Assembly (NCBI GenBank): GCA_024180945.1
Contig: JAKSGN010000037.1
Coordinates: 1,555,501 to 1,619,500, forward strand
Direction: 5' to 3'
DNA from: Macrophomina tecta
Taxonomy: Eukaryota; Ascomycota; Dothideomycetes; Botryosphaeriales; Botryosphaeriaceae
DNA length: 64,000 nucleotides
This document shows positions 51,852 to 63,500 of this stretch, piece by piece. The notes under the pieces were generated by a model, which was not told the origin of the DNA, did not search any database, and worked only from the letters and a program-made list of their open reading frames with translations. Position 1 is the stretch's first letter; every line of letters begins with the position of its first letter. Both the position numbers and the translations under genes were made by a program.

Positions 51852-54800
51852 CATAGTTCGCAATAGTCGGTCGGTCCAGTCTGACACCCGTCAGACCGAC
51901 TGCACGCGTCATACCGCTAGACCGACTGCCACAGACTGCAGTTTTAGGGGTCGAGACTGGACGGACTGCCAGACCACTTAATAAAAATCGAGTAATTTAT
52001 ACACGGCCGCGGCATGCAAAAATAGACCCAAAATGCATAGGAATCAATTGAATCGGTCTATTCAAAGTCCTAAATGACCTAAAAGCCACGGCGTACGTCA
52101 ACGATAATCAATAATTCGCTCTGTATCCCACTGTCTGAGACATTGAGCCACCCCAATGGTGTCTGCTTTCAGTCGACCACGCCTTTCTGTCACCATATCA
52201 CCTGTCTGGCTATACAGTCTTTCGTTGACTGCCTCAGACGCCGGTATCCCGTAGATTTCGAGCGCCATAAAAGACACATGCGGCCAGCGGTACTTGTTTT
52301 CAATCCAGAATTTGACGGGGTCGACGACTGCGGCAAAGCCGCGGTCTGCGGCGTTTTGAAACTCGTGCATTTCGTCGTATTCTTCAACGTTTTTGTCTCG
52401 ATCTCGCTGCCGCCAGGCCTCTGCGTCTGCTTCTTTTTGGGTAATATCGGGGTAAGGGCCGTTCAACTGCGCGTCGTCCTCAAGGAATGAAAGCAGCCAG
52501 TCTTTTTTTGACTGATTCGGGTCGTCTGCGGCCACGGCCATCATATTCGACTGTGTCCCAATGTCTTTTTTCTTGTAAGACTGCCATAAATCATCAAATT
52601 GTTGCTCAAACCTCTCAATCCAGTCATCACGGCCCTCCCAAAGGTACCGGAGCCTCGTCATTCGATATTTAGGGTGCAGAACGAAAGCAGCGACGATGAC
52701 AGGAGTCTCGTCGAGTTTCTCGTAGTATTTCCTCGCTTTTTGCCACCCGAGTTGAAGACTAATTCGAATATGTTCGAATGTGCCGTATTCGATGTCGTAT
52801 TCGTCTCGGTATTGCGCATATTCCGCGGTCTTCTCTTCAAGGCCGCTCAGCAAATGCTCCCACGATGGGAGAACATCCCATAGACCGCCGTTTCGACCTA
52901 TTTATTTATTAATGTATTAGCAAATATAGTCATTTAAAAGCAGCAAAACGAACTATCTTTCAAGTCCCCTTCGAGCTTTCTCGTCACCATTCTCAATGGC
53001 CGTAGTATCTCCATATACCGCGTGATGACAGACCAATCGTGGCCAGTCGGCTTGTCAAACACCGGCGTAGGTCGCTCAGGGATATTTATCTGTTTTTTAT
53101 CGGGGCCGCGGAGACGGTTTTTTTTCAGCAATTAACTCGCACTGCTGCTTATAAAGCCTATGTTCGCGGTCGCAGTACTCGTCTAGAACGATGCGGAGGT
53201 CGGTTGCAGCTTCGTACGCGTCGTAGTGACTGTTCCATCTCGTGTCACCTGGCCGCAATAGACTGACATGCGGCCGGCGGCCGCCGGGCAAAGGGTCGAG
53301 CCGTAAAAACTCCTTTAGCTCGCTTTAAATGGCCTTAAATGTACGCAGTCGACCCCCATCTGCATGCTTATCCGTGATAAACATGATCAGTCGTCGTAGC
53401 TTTCCCAGCGGGCCGTCATCGCGCCATTCTTTGAGCTTTTTTATGACTGCATCGAGGTCTTCGAATCCCGGTTCATATCTAAACGCGTCGAGGTCGACCC
53501 CGTACATGATCTGCATGGCAATTAAATGGATAATATGACAGATACAGCGTAGACGGCGTGCCACGGGGTCGAAATTGAACTCGGTCGCCAGCTGATCCAT
53601 GCAGGTATTGTTGTTGACGGCATTATCGACGACAAAGTATCCGACACGGTCTTTCAGATTCCAGTCATTTATGATCCGGGAAATACCAAGGGAAATGCGT
53701 TCACCAGTATGACCGCCGTCTATTTCGGGTAGACCAAGTAGAAGCTTCTGTTTTGTGCCGTCGTCGCTAATCCAGTGCGTAAATACCCCGTTTAAGCAAA
53801 CGCCATTGTCAGCAGTCCATAAGTCGAACGTAAAATGTAGCTTATACGGCACGGTCTCCAATTGTTTTGCAGCGACTGATCGAAATATCTTGAAATCGGC
53901 CTCGGCCCAGGATTTCACGGTGTTTGCAACGGGTAGACAGCCCGCAGCCTGTAGATTCGCGTTCGCATCGGTCATCATACGGCGAAACGGCTCGGTTTCC
54001 ACGTTCGAAAACGGGATATTCGTTATAGCAACCCATCGTACGAGAGACCGCTTGAACTGTTGAGGCCTGAAAGACTCAACCCGTCTATTGTGAAAAGCCT
54101 GCTCCGCGGTCTCCCCTTCTTGCATGAATTCTTCGATCCTGCGCTTTTTGATAGGGCCGTTTTTTCCGTGCTTATGTTGCTGCCCAAGGTGACGCGCCAT
54201 ATTCTCCGTACCGCCAGATTTTGCATACTGAACGACGGGATTTCGCTTCTCTTTCGTGCAAATTTGCATACCCAAATGCAGTCTCCGGTGCGGTTATGTT
54301 GTAGTCTGTATCCGTGTTTCCAAACCCACAAGGTGTACCCGCGTTTCGAGTGGTCTGGCTTTCGATATTTCGGGTATTTAGCCCAGGATAGACCGGCGTA
54401 GAGGTCTTCGTCTTCGGTATCGTGGTCGTAAATATCAAGAGGCTCGGAGGTAGATCGCTGTGTCTCTGCAGACAGTGCAAGGGCAGACGGAACGGTCGGG
54501 TTGCTTTGAGCTTCAGAAAGGACGTCGGTCACCGTGTCGGTCGCCGTGTCAGTCGCTGCATCGGTTGTCGCGTCGGTCGCCGCGTCAGTCGACATTTTAG
54601 GGGTTCAAGTAGTGAGATTGGGGTGAAATTTGATGAATTTTGTTGGGATAAAAAACAGCGCGTTTGTGAGGCCTGGGGACGCGTTAAGGGCTTAGAAGGA
54701 TAGACCGAGGCACCGGGTAAACACCGGTACAAATATGATTGGCTGGTAACGCGGTCTGTTCGATATTTAACTAGCTGCATTGCAACATAAAGCATCCTAA

Positions 54801-54978
54801 ACGCTTCGAAAATCCCCAATATTTACACTATATAAAATTTATACAGTCGGGCCAGTCTCGCAGTCGGTCTGGCCCTTTTCAGACCGACTGCACGCGTCGT
54901 ACAGGCAGACCGACTGCATGCCAGACTGCAGTCTATGCAGTCGGTCTGGACCATTGGGACGGACTACTGCGAACTATG
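51852..54978 (-). mobile_element. hAT4 transposon inserted in the dynamin-like gene, 3.13 kb
   Basis: The ends are inverted CATAGTTCGCA(A/G)TAGTC sequences starting with CA, flanked by the exact 8-bp duplication ATTGTAAT, as expected for hAT insertion. Repeated AGACCGACTGCA subterminal motifs occur at both ends. This is the best-defined insertion in the window. Confidence 0.93.
52098..54595 (-). pseudogene. hAT4 transposase, degraded
   Basis: The pieces appear in order: an N terminus with TDAATDTATDTVTD repeats and a BED finger split by a one-base loss in a T run near 54255; the catalytic part to 53325 (TFDLWTADNG, YFVVDNAVNNNT); an in-frame TAA at 53325-53327, explained by CAA-to-TAA; RWNSHYDAYEAATD; a slip in an eight-A run near 53112-53119; and the C-terminal part 52853-52098 with the dimerisation segment ALEIYGIPASEAVNERLYS. 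A join near 52900-52940 may be an AT-rich intron with a poor donor. At least three lesions make it inactive. Confidence 0.85.
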
Positions 54979-54986
54979 ATTGTAAT
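54979..54986 (+). repeat. 8-bp target-site duplication of hAT4, right copy
   Basis: ATTGTAAT, identical to 51844-51851. Confidence 0.92.
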
Positions 54987-56742
54987 TCCAAACACCTGAT
55001 GTTGAGTATTGTGTGCCGAAGAAGTCTTTTAAGTGTCGCTCCATATCGTGCTTCCGTCGCTCTAACTGCGCCTTCTGTACGTTTTCCGTCAAGTAATGAT
55101 TGTACGTGATGGGATGCCCGGTTTGATGTGGGTCTAGAATCTCGGCGACCTTCCGCTTTAGGTTTCGCTTTAGTTGGTCCATTGCAGGATTGATAATTTC
55201 CTGAAGGAGGCCTTCCGAGGTACGCTCGTCAGCGACGTACTCAAGCGCGGTATTAACCGTGTGGCTGGCAGCGTCCACAATGCATCGAGTATACCTCTCA
55301 ACTAAGCCCTTCCAGGGTCTGCACTGCTCGCTGAACAATTCCCCTACGATGAGAGGGCTGAAAGTCCCTGGAAGCTCGCAGCCCCGGCTCCTCCTCATCA
55401 AAGTTTTGACTTCCTCGAGATACTGCGATCGAGAAACCTGCCGAGGTTTGTATTTCGAAGCTGTTTCGATAATCTCCTTCGCGTGTCCCTCGCAGCGCAT
55501 TTGTTCCGAAAAACCGACTAGTGTATTTTGGACTACTGCGCGCAATCGTTTTCGGTAGCCATCGGATGTCTTTGAGACTCCAAAAAAACTATCTCCGTAC
55601 ATTCCGTCTACCGCTGCCTTGATGAGGTTGGAGAAATTGTGGCTGATATGGAGCAAATATCAACGTTGATCAGAAAGCGTCCCTCGTGGAGCGCCCAGCC
55701 TTTCCAGCCTGCCTTTGCAATCTTGAATACCCGCTTCGATATCTTCGAGCAGGTTTGGCAGTTGAATTAGGATCTGATCCTTGAGCACATGGCTGAGCCG
55801 AGGGCGCAAAGTGGCGACGCCCAGTTGCGCGGAGTCGAGCGATGTCCAGATGCCGCGCGAAAAGAATTCAGCCTCGGCCTCGTCCCGCTCGGCGGAGGAC
55901 GCGTTCCTCATTGCGAAGTCTCTGTTGCGTAAAACATGCCAACCGAGACGAAATTTGACGTCGCTGTTCTGAGCAAGTTCAAGATACGCCCGTTCGCTAT
56001 CCGAGCCTTCATCCAGAGTGTCCGGCTTCGTTATCAGGCCTAAAGTCCTGGTTCCTTGGGGATCCAGCTCCCGTGCGTATTTTGTGACCTCTTGGAGTGC
56101 GAAATCGCTCTTTGCAGAGACAACGGCGAGTATTATGCTGCGCGGCCTCTTCATGTATGAGAGAACTAAGGACGTGACCGGCGCCGCATCTTCATCGGAT
56201 TGTTCGCGGTTTCCGGCTTTGAAAAGGCCGGGTAGATCAACCATGGTCAGATGTGGTTGTTTTGGTCCAGAGAGCTCTACACAGAGAATGTCTGTGCTGA
56301 AAACCTTGCCAGAATTTGCACCTGAAAGGCCCATCTCTACATTCGCCTCCTTCACAACTTTGCCGAGGCATGGTTCGTCAGCATCCGACGAGTAGGTGAA
56401 GGCGCGAAGTCTTTGTTTCTCCTCTTCGGAGCGATTAGTAGCCGGAACGATAGAGAATGTCGTTGCTTTGGTAGAGCCGCGTCGAAGTATGAGCTCCGTT
56501 GCGAACCTTGTGCAGAGATTGTCCTTCGTAGGAAACGACATGCCAGATATTGCCTCGAGAACGGAACTCTTGCCCGAAGATTGATCTCCGCAAACAATAA
56601 TCTGGGGTAGGTCCACATATCTGCTGATCCCTTGAGACCGGAGCCTGTCGATGATGTCCAGTAGATCTCGATGATCATTCGATTCCAGCAACACAGTAGC
56701 TGGTTCAGAGTCTTTCGCGTCTTTTTGTGGATTATTTGCCAT

Positions 56743-57837
56743 GGTGACTTGAAGTGGCTTGACTGACTTGAATTATGCTGAGACGGTATTGCTGTGAATG
56801 GAGCAGATGTTGTAGAGTCCAGACCTCGGAACAACTCTGGGAGAAAGGTCGACTGAGTAAATTATGGGTAGAAAATCACCTCGCCGCACGGAAGCTTAAA
56901 TAGTGCAATGCTCTTTGTTAAACAAAGGGCTTTTACGATTAATGACAACCACCTTCTACGGAAGTTGCAGTGCTCTCACATTGAGGAATTAAATTAATAC
57001 ATGGATCTTGCTCTCGGCTCAACCGTGGCAAGCATTTAGCCAAAGCGTTTAGTCCTTCAGATACCCTAGATTTCATTGACGGACGGGTAGCGTCTTTCAG
57101 GGATAGTGGTAACCGTGGATACATTTTGTATTCCCTGATGTTCTTACAAGCTTATCTACACATCTAGATGCATTAATAACGGTGCGCGGGCATGAGATCC
57201 TCAAAGTATAAACCAGAAACTATGAATGTTGATAGGTTTCTTGTTGGAATGTTGATGAACAGTGATAATTCATTGATGATGGCATGAAGAGGGAGTGGGT
57301 AGGTGACCCGCTTGCCTCTTATACGAGTGATTGTAACTAAGCTATGTGGTGTGATATAAGGAGACCTTGAAACACGTGATATCCAACATTTCTGGTTGTT
57401 TTTAGTAGCTAATGAGCGGAGTTATCTATAGATAGTTGTCAACCAGCAATACCCAATCACATTGGTTATTATCATTGTTTCGTTTTGCTTTTGCTGATCA
57501 AACCAGCTCATACACTCTCTGCATTACCCCCCCTGCACCCAAGCTCTTATACGCTTCACATTCGTGTTGGATTTGGGTGAGTGAAGAGTAGTGAGGTCAG
57601 AAAAGAGTAGATTCTGCCTGTATTCTGAGAGGGAGGTAGTAGTAGTAGTGGCGTTAACGTCTATCTGTACTAACTTAACAGCTAGTTTGCCTCCCATGGG
57701 GCTTATTGACGGGTGGAGTAGCCACCTTTTCGCTGGACAAATGAGATCCTCCGCTTCCTACCCAGTTTTTATTACAAGTCCTGCTGTACAGCCGCCTTGC
57801 CGGCCGTCCCCAGCACTCCGCGATTTAGATTCGCGGC
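56743..57837. other. Upstream region of the dynamin-like gene, no supported gene
   Basis: AT-rich sequence with no coding signal. A short GTA-repeat lies near 57638. The 3' end of the adjoining LINE remnant probably falls between about 57600 and 57837, but no clear tail is visible. Confidence 0.45.
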
Positions 57838-59971
57838 TTAATCCGTTTGCGGTGCCTCGCTTCCGCCCCGGAACACCTCTGTTGATTCAACAAGGCTTTG
57901 GAACAGAACCCACCCCGTTTGTCCGAGGAGGCCCTTAAGCTTCTCTGCACTCGTCGCGACTCCCGGATACCCCCAGCCGGCTGCTAGGCGGCAGTCGATA
58001 AAGTGCCATTGCGCTTTCTCAGCGCCGCATTTACAGGTAAGTTTTGCCCTTTCATGCTTAAGGCGTCTGTGATATTCGGCGAAGTCCCCGTGTCCCGTTC
58101 TTTCGGCTAGTAGCCGATGCAGCGTCTGCCTTGGCAGTGCTAGTTCAGGGTTCCTTCCTTTTCTTATCTTGAGGCCTAGGTGCCGGTAGGTTGGTGTTTG
58201 GTGCTCCTCCCACCAAGCCTCGTAGATACGCGACCTCTCCTCCCTATTCCTCCGCCTTGTCCAGGGTACCGATGCCGGCCCTTGTTCATCGTTTAGTAGA
58301 TCGATGGCTGCCTTCGCTAGCTGATCGGCCTCCTCGTTTCCCGTGATTCCCATATGACCAGGGCACCACCTAGTCTCCACTGGGATTCGGAGTTCCTGTC
58401 TCGTGCTCTTTAGCCTCGTGAATTGGCTCTGTGAGCTGGCCGGAGTGTGCCCGTCTATGCCCTGTACGACTGAAGTGTTGTCTATGCATAGGACGACGTT
58501 CGTGGCTTGTAGGGCTTCTGCGTTGGCGGCCGCCCACGCGAGTCCTTCTGCTGCGCCTCGGATCTCCGCGTCAAACACCTCCGCCTTGTGTAGGCTTCCG
58601 CTTTGGGCATAGATCCGTGCGCCGTGACTATAGGCAACGAAGGCCCAGGCGGTCTTCGAGTTCATGCTTGAGCCATCCGAATAGATATTAAAGTTTCCGG
58701 TGGGTCTCGTTTCAGTGATTCTGCAAATTCCCTTGCTCCCCTCTCTTTCCCCTGCGTCGTCTTTTGGGGGCTATTGGTGTAGCTCGGTTGTAGCAGCTGG
58801 GGCCTTTCGCAGTCTTCCACGAGCTGCGCCGTTCTCTGTAGCCTTGTGGCCCTCGGCGGCGAATTGGGGGCCCTCGGTGCCCATCCCCCGTGTTCTCTTA
58901 TGACCTGTGTCCGCCCGACGATTGGGTGTGCCTCGTCCAGCAGCCGTAAGCGAAGTGATACTCTTCTCTGGATCTGCTGTAGGAGTACGCTTGCCGGTGG
59001 GGTCCCTGTCTCGCGGTGGAGCACCGGGATCGGGGTCGTTCTCCATACGGGTACTACAGCCCGGGCCGCTGTCCGCAGCGCCCTATCTATAGTCGCCGTA
59101 TGGTATGATTGTCTCGGTACTACCGTCCTGGCAGTGTATGGTATCGGCTTTATTGTTCCTTCATACCAGACCTCCGCGCCGTACGTGGCGACCGGGAGCA
59201 TGCATGCGTGTGCGGCTTTCGCCGCTGCTGCCGGGGGCATCCCCTTATAACCTAGTTTAGGCCTCTGAGGTGTGCTGCTACTCTGCTGCCTTTAGAACCC
59301 CATACTTCGGCATGATGCCTAAAGTTAAGCTTTTGGTCAAAGTAGACCCCTAGCCATCGGACTGGCTTTTCTTTCGGGCGGATTACCGTCTCTCCTACTT
59401 GGATCGTTTCGGATAGTTCTGAGGATCTACTTCTAGAGAAATGAATAAGTTCATACTTATCTGGCGCGAAGGCGATTGCGTTCTCCTCCCCCCAGTAAAG
59501 CGCATCCTCTAGGTCAGCCGTAAGGGCCTCAGTTGTCTCTTCTATGTTTTTCCCAGTGCGTAGGAAGGCGACATCGTCGGCGTATGCGAACCTCGTCTGT
59601 GCGTTCCTCCGCTTTAGCAGCGGCGAGAGTTAGAGCATATAGAGGATTGGCGAGGCTGGAGATCCCTGCGGGACCCCACACTGCAGCTCCTTCTCGTCTG
59701 TGGTGACTCCTTCCATGCGGACCCTGGCTTTGCGTTTGGAGTCACCGCGATCATAATGTACGTCTATATTTTCAGGGGAGAAACCAAGTCGACGATAATT
59801 CCGTGTTTGACTTCGCGCTGGTATAAGGGGTACACTTTCGTGTTGTCCTTGATGGGATTGGCCATGATTGTCATCAGTGCAGTGGAGGCAAGAAGAATGA
59901 GTAATGGAGAGTGTACTTCGTTTCCAACGCACCGCTAGAACAGAGGAAATTGGGCGCAAAACCATAGCCAT
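57838..59971 (-). pseudogene. Decayed LINE ORF2 remnant (RT and RNase H)
   Basis: Minus-strand pieces in three frames form the second half of a LINE pol. The RT palm has CGVPQGSPASP (about 59670) and a YADD box at 59584-59573, interrupted by TAA at about 59634. The thumb region is shifted near 59245 (then PVATYGAEVWYEG), and another shift near 58720 leads to RNase H (YSDGSSMNS, then PGHMGITGNEEADQLA) and a closing cysteine-rich segment to the stop at 57838. The 5' end is truncated before the RT fingers, near 59971. Residues differ clearly from the element at 1-5064, so it is a different, older LINE lineage. Confidence 0.82.
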
Positions 59972-59997
59972 ATAGTTCGAAGATTATACAAGGCCTG

Positions 59998-60046
<49 letters not shown>

Positions 60047-60546
60047 GAGTAGGAGGAGGAGGAGGAGGAAGGGGAGGAGAGAGAAAGTTTATCGAAAGAA
60101 GGCAGTAAGGTCATGATCGGGCAACAACTGGGCTTATATTCCATCATTTTTGCTAGGGAAATTGCTTCTGACTGGAACCAGATATATCCGCGAAGTCCAA
60201 TTTTTCGCAGGTCCTGCAGAGAAATCATTTTATACGCATTGCTACCATTACTTAACTAGCGCGGATTGCCCACTTTCGTCACTCAACATCGCCGCTTAAC
60301 AGTAGGTCTAGGCGCTTCACTCAATATCGAGCTTCCAAGTGATGGAAGTGTCTGCTACTTTGATCAAGGAGAATCAGAGAGATGTCATTACTTAACCTTG
60401 ATGGCTTTATCAAGCAATTAAACACATCGTCCCATTGTAGGCCGTTTAACAGCCGTTACGGGGCTTCACATCGTTGTCCTTGCTTTACATTCTGTTATTT
60501 GTCACCTTCGTATTTTTCCCCCTGAATTTGCTGCTGCCTTGCCATC
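59972..60546. other. Intergenic with trinucleotide repeat
   Basis: It contains a (GTA)16 array at 59998-60045 running into AGG-rich repeats to about 60070. Otherwise I see nothing. Confidence 0.55.
59998..60045 (+). repeat. (GTA)n microsatellite
   Basis: Sixteen perfect GTA units followed by imperfect GGA units. Confidence 0.9.
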
Positions 60547-63500
60547 CTACATTGTCTTTCGTCCGTCACCTGGAACATCTCTTGGGAAATTGTCATTTCG
60601 AATCCGGACGACGCTCCAATGTCCTCTAGCAGAAGCAGCCTGGAGAGCATTACCGTAATCACCGCCCTCGGCGTTGATGTCGGCACCATTTTCAACCAGA
60701 ATTTGAACGATCTTCTCGTGTCCTCCAGCAGAAGCAGCGTAGAGAGCATTACCGTAGTAATCGCCCTTGGCGTTGACGTCGGTGCCTTTGTCTACTAGGA
60801 TCTAGACGATCTTCTCGTGTCCTCCAGCAGAAGCAGCCTGGAGAGCATTACCGTAGTAACCGCCCTTAGCATTGACATTGGCACCGACATCAGTACCCTT
60901 GTCGACCAGAACTTGAACGATCTTCTCATGTCCTCCAGCAGAAGCAGCGTAGAGAGCATTACCGTAGTAATCGCCCTTCGCGTTGACGTCGGCGCCATTT
61001 TCAACCAGAATTTGAACGGTCTTCTCATGTCCTCCAGCAGAAGCAGCCTGGAGTGCGTTGTCGTAGTGACCGCCCTTGGCGTTGACGTCGGCACCATTTT
61101 CAACCAGAATTTGAACGGTCTTCTCATGTCCTCCAGCAGAAGCAGCGTAGAGAGCATTACCGTAGTAATCGCCCTTGGCGTTGACGTTGGCGCCGTTGTC
61201 AACCAGGATCTGAACGATCTTCTCGTGTCCTCCAGCAGAAGCAGCCTGGAGTGCATTGCCGTATCTCCCGCCCTCGGCGTTGACGTCGACGCCATTGTCA
61301 ACCAGGATCTGAACGATCTTCTCGTGTCCTCCAGCAGAAGAAGCCTGGAGTGCATTACCGTAATTACCGCCCTCGGCGTTGACGTCGGCGCCATTTTCAA
61401 CCAGGATCTGAACGATCTTCTCGTGTCCTCCAGCAGAAGCAGCCTGGAGTGCATTGCCGTATCTCCCGCCCTCGGCGTTGACGTCGGCACCATTTTCAAC
61501 CAGAATTTGAACGGTCTTCTCATGTCCTCCAGCAGAAGCAGCCTGGAGTGCATTGCCGTAGTGACCGCCCTTGGCGTTGACGTTGGCGCCATTTTCAACC
61601 AGAATTTGAACGGTCTTCTCATGTCCTCCAGCAGAAGCAGCGTAGAGAGCATTACCGTAGTAATCGCCCTTGGCGTTGACTTTGGCGCCATTGTCAACTA
61701 GGATCTGAACGATTTTCTCGTGTCCTCCAGCAGAAGCAGCGTAGAGAGCATTATCGTAGTAATCGCCCTTGGCGTTGACGTTGGCGCCGTTGTCAACCAG
61801 GATCTGAACGATCTTCTCGTGTCCTCCAGCAGAAGCAGCCTGAAGAGCATTACCGTAACACCCGCCCTCGGCGTTGACGTCGGCGCCACTGTCAACCAAG
61901 ATCTGAACGATTTTCTCGTATCCTCTAGTAGAAGCAACCTGAAGAGCATTACCGTAGTAACCGCCCTTAGCATTGACATTGGCACCGACATCGGTACCCT
62001 TGTCGACCAGAACTTGAACGACCTTCTCATGTCCTCCAGCAGAAGCAGCGTAGAGAGCATTACCGTAGTAATCGCCCTTCGCGTTGACCTTGGCGCCATT
62101 TTCAACCAGAATTTGAACGGTCTTCTCGTGTCCTCCAGCAGAAGTAGCGTAGAGAGCATTACCGTATCTCCCGCCCTCGGCGTTGACGTCGGCACCATTT
62201 TCAACCAGAATTTGAACGGTCTTCTCATGTCCTCCAGCAGAAGCAGCCTGGAGTGCATTGCCGTAGTGACCGCCCTTGGCGTTGACGTTGGCGCCATTTT
62301 CAACCAGAATTTGAACGGTCTTCTCATGTCCTCCAGCAGAAGCAGCGTAGAGAGCATTACCGTAGTAATCGCCCTTGGCGTTGACTTTGGCGCCATTGTC
62401 AACTAGGATCTGAACGATTTTCTCGTGTCCTCCAGCAGAAGCAGCGTAGAGAGCATTATCGTAGTAATCGCCCTTGGCGTTGACGTTGGCGCCGTTGTCA
62501 ACCAGGATCTGAACGATCTTCTCGTGTCCTCCAGCAGAAGCAGCCTGAAGAGCATTACCGTAACACCCGCCCTCGGCGTTGACGTCGGCGCCACTGTCAA
62601 CCAAGATCTGAACGATTTTCTCGTATCCTCTAGTAGAAGCAACCTGAAGAGCATTACCGTAGTAACCGCCCTTAGCATTGACATTGGCACCGACATCTGT
62701 ACCCCTGTCGACCAGAGCTTGAACGATCTTCTCATGTCCTCCAGCAGAAGCAGCGTAGAGAGCATTACCGTAGTGACCGCCCTTGGCGTTGACGTCGGCG
62801 CCATTTTCAACCAGGATCTGAACGATCTTCTCGTGTCCTCCAGCAGAAGCAGCCTGGAGTGCATTGCCGTAGTGACCGCCCTTGGCGTTGACGTCGGCAC
62901 CATTTTCAACCAGAATTTGAACGGTCTTTTCATGTCCTCCAGCAGAAGCAGCCTGGAGTGCATTGCCGTAGTGACCGCCCTTGGCGTTGACGTCGGCACC
63001 ATTGTCAACCAGAATTTGAACGATCTTCTCATGTCCTCCAGCAGAAGCAGCGTAAAGAGCATTACCGTAATCACAGCCCTCGGCATTGATGTCGGCCTCT
63101 GCAGCAAGTAGCTTCTCAACAACCTCAAGAGTGGCCCTTTCAGCCGCAGCTTGAAGTGCTCTCTCGCCTCCTGGAATTTCAATTTTGAGGTCGGTCCTCT
63201 TCCAACTTCGCTCAATCTCGGAAAGAATTTTTGGCATCCCCAGCATCAGTGCATATGGCTCATCTTGATACACCTCCACAATAATTCCCATCAGTTGCTC
63301 GCGGCTTTTGTCAACGACCCACGCGCCCGAACAGCCAACAGCTAAGCTTGATTAGACGACAATATATTTTAACCATGATGGATACTTACGCAGGGTTTCA
63401 TCAAGCTGCAATTTGCTCCTCTGCAACCTTTTCCCGTTACGTTTCAAGTATGGAGAACTCTGGAGAAGATGTCCTGTGACAGCAGTACCGTGACGGCAGA

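Larger units (their letters stand above)
51371..56742 (-). pseudogene. Dynamin-like GTPase gene, split by hAT4 and carrying an early TGA
   Basis: From the ATG at 56742 the frame encodes a dynamin/Mx-type GTPase: P-loop GDQSSGKS (52-59), DLPG (169-172) and TKPD (238-241). After residue 360 there is an in-frame TGA (55662-55660) where relatives have arginine; reading continues in the same frame through the stalk to 54987. hAT4 interrupts there, duplicating ATTGTAAT (54979-54986 and 51844-51851). Beyond it the same frame resumes with FEMKSLLNALFDSTEADMDR. An 80-nt intron (51659-51738) then leads to the GTPase effector region, ending at 51371. Family members remodel membranes in vacuolar or mitochondrial fission, and the short Mx-like fungal paralogs are of unclear role. 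This copy can yield at most the isolated GTPase domain. Confidence 0.9.

Noticed and set aside
60817..63111. Long plus-strand frames (294, 228 and 228 codons) over the ankyrin array
   Set aside because: They are reverse-strand shadows of the tandem repeats; each repeat lacks stops in that frame, and the repetitive product has no domain.
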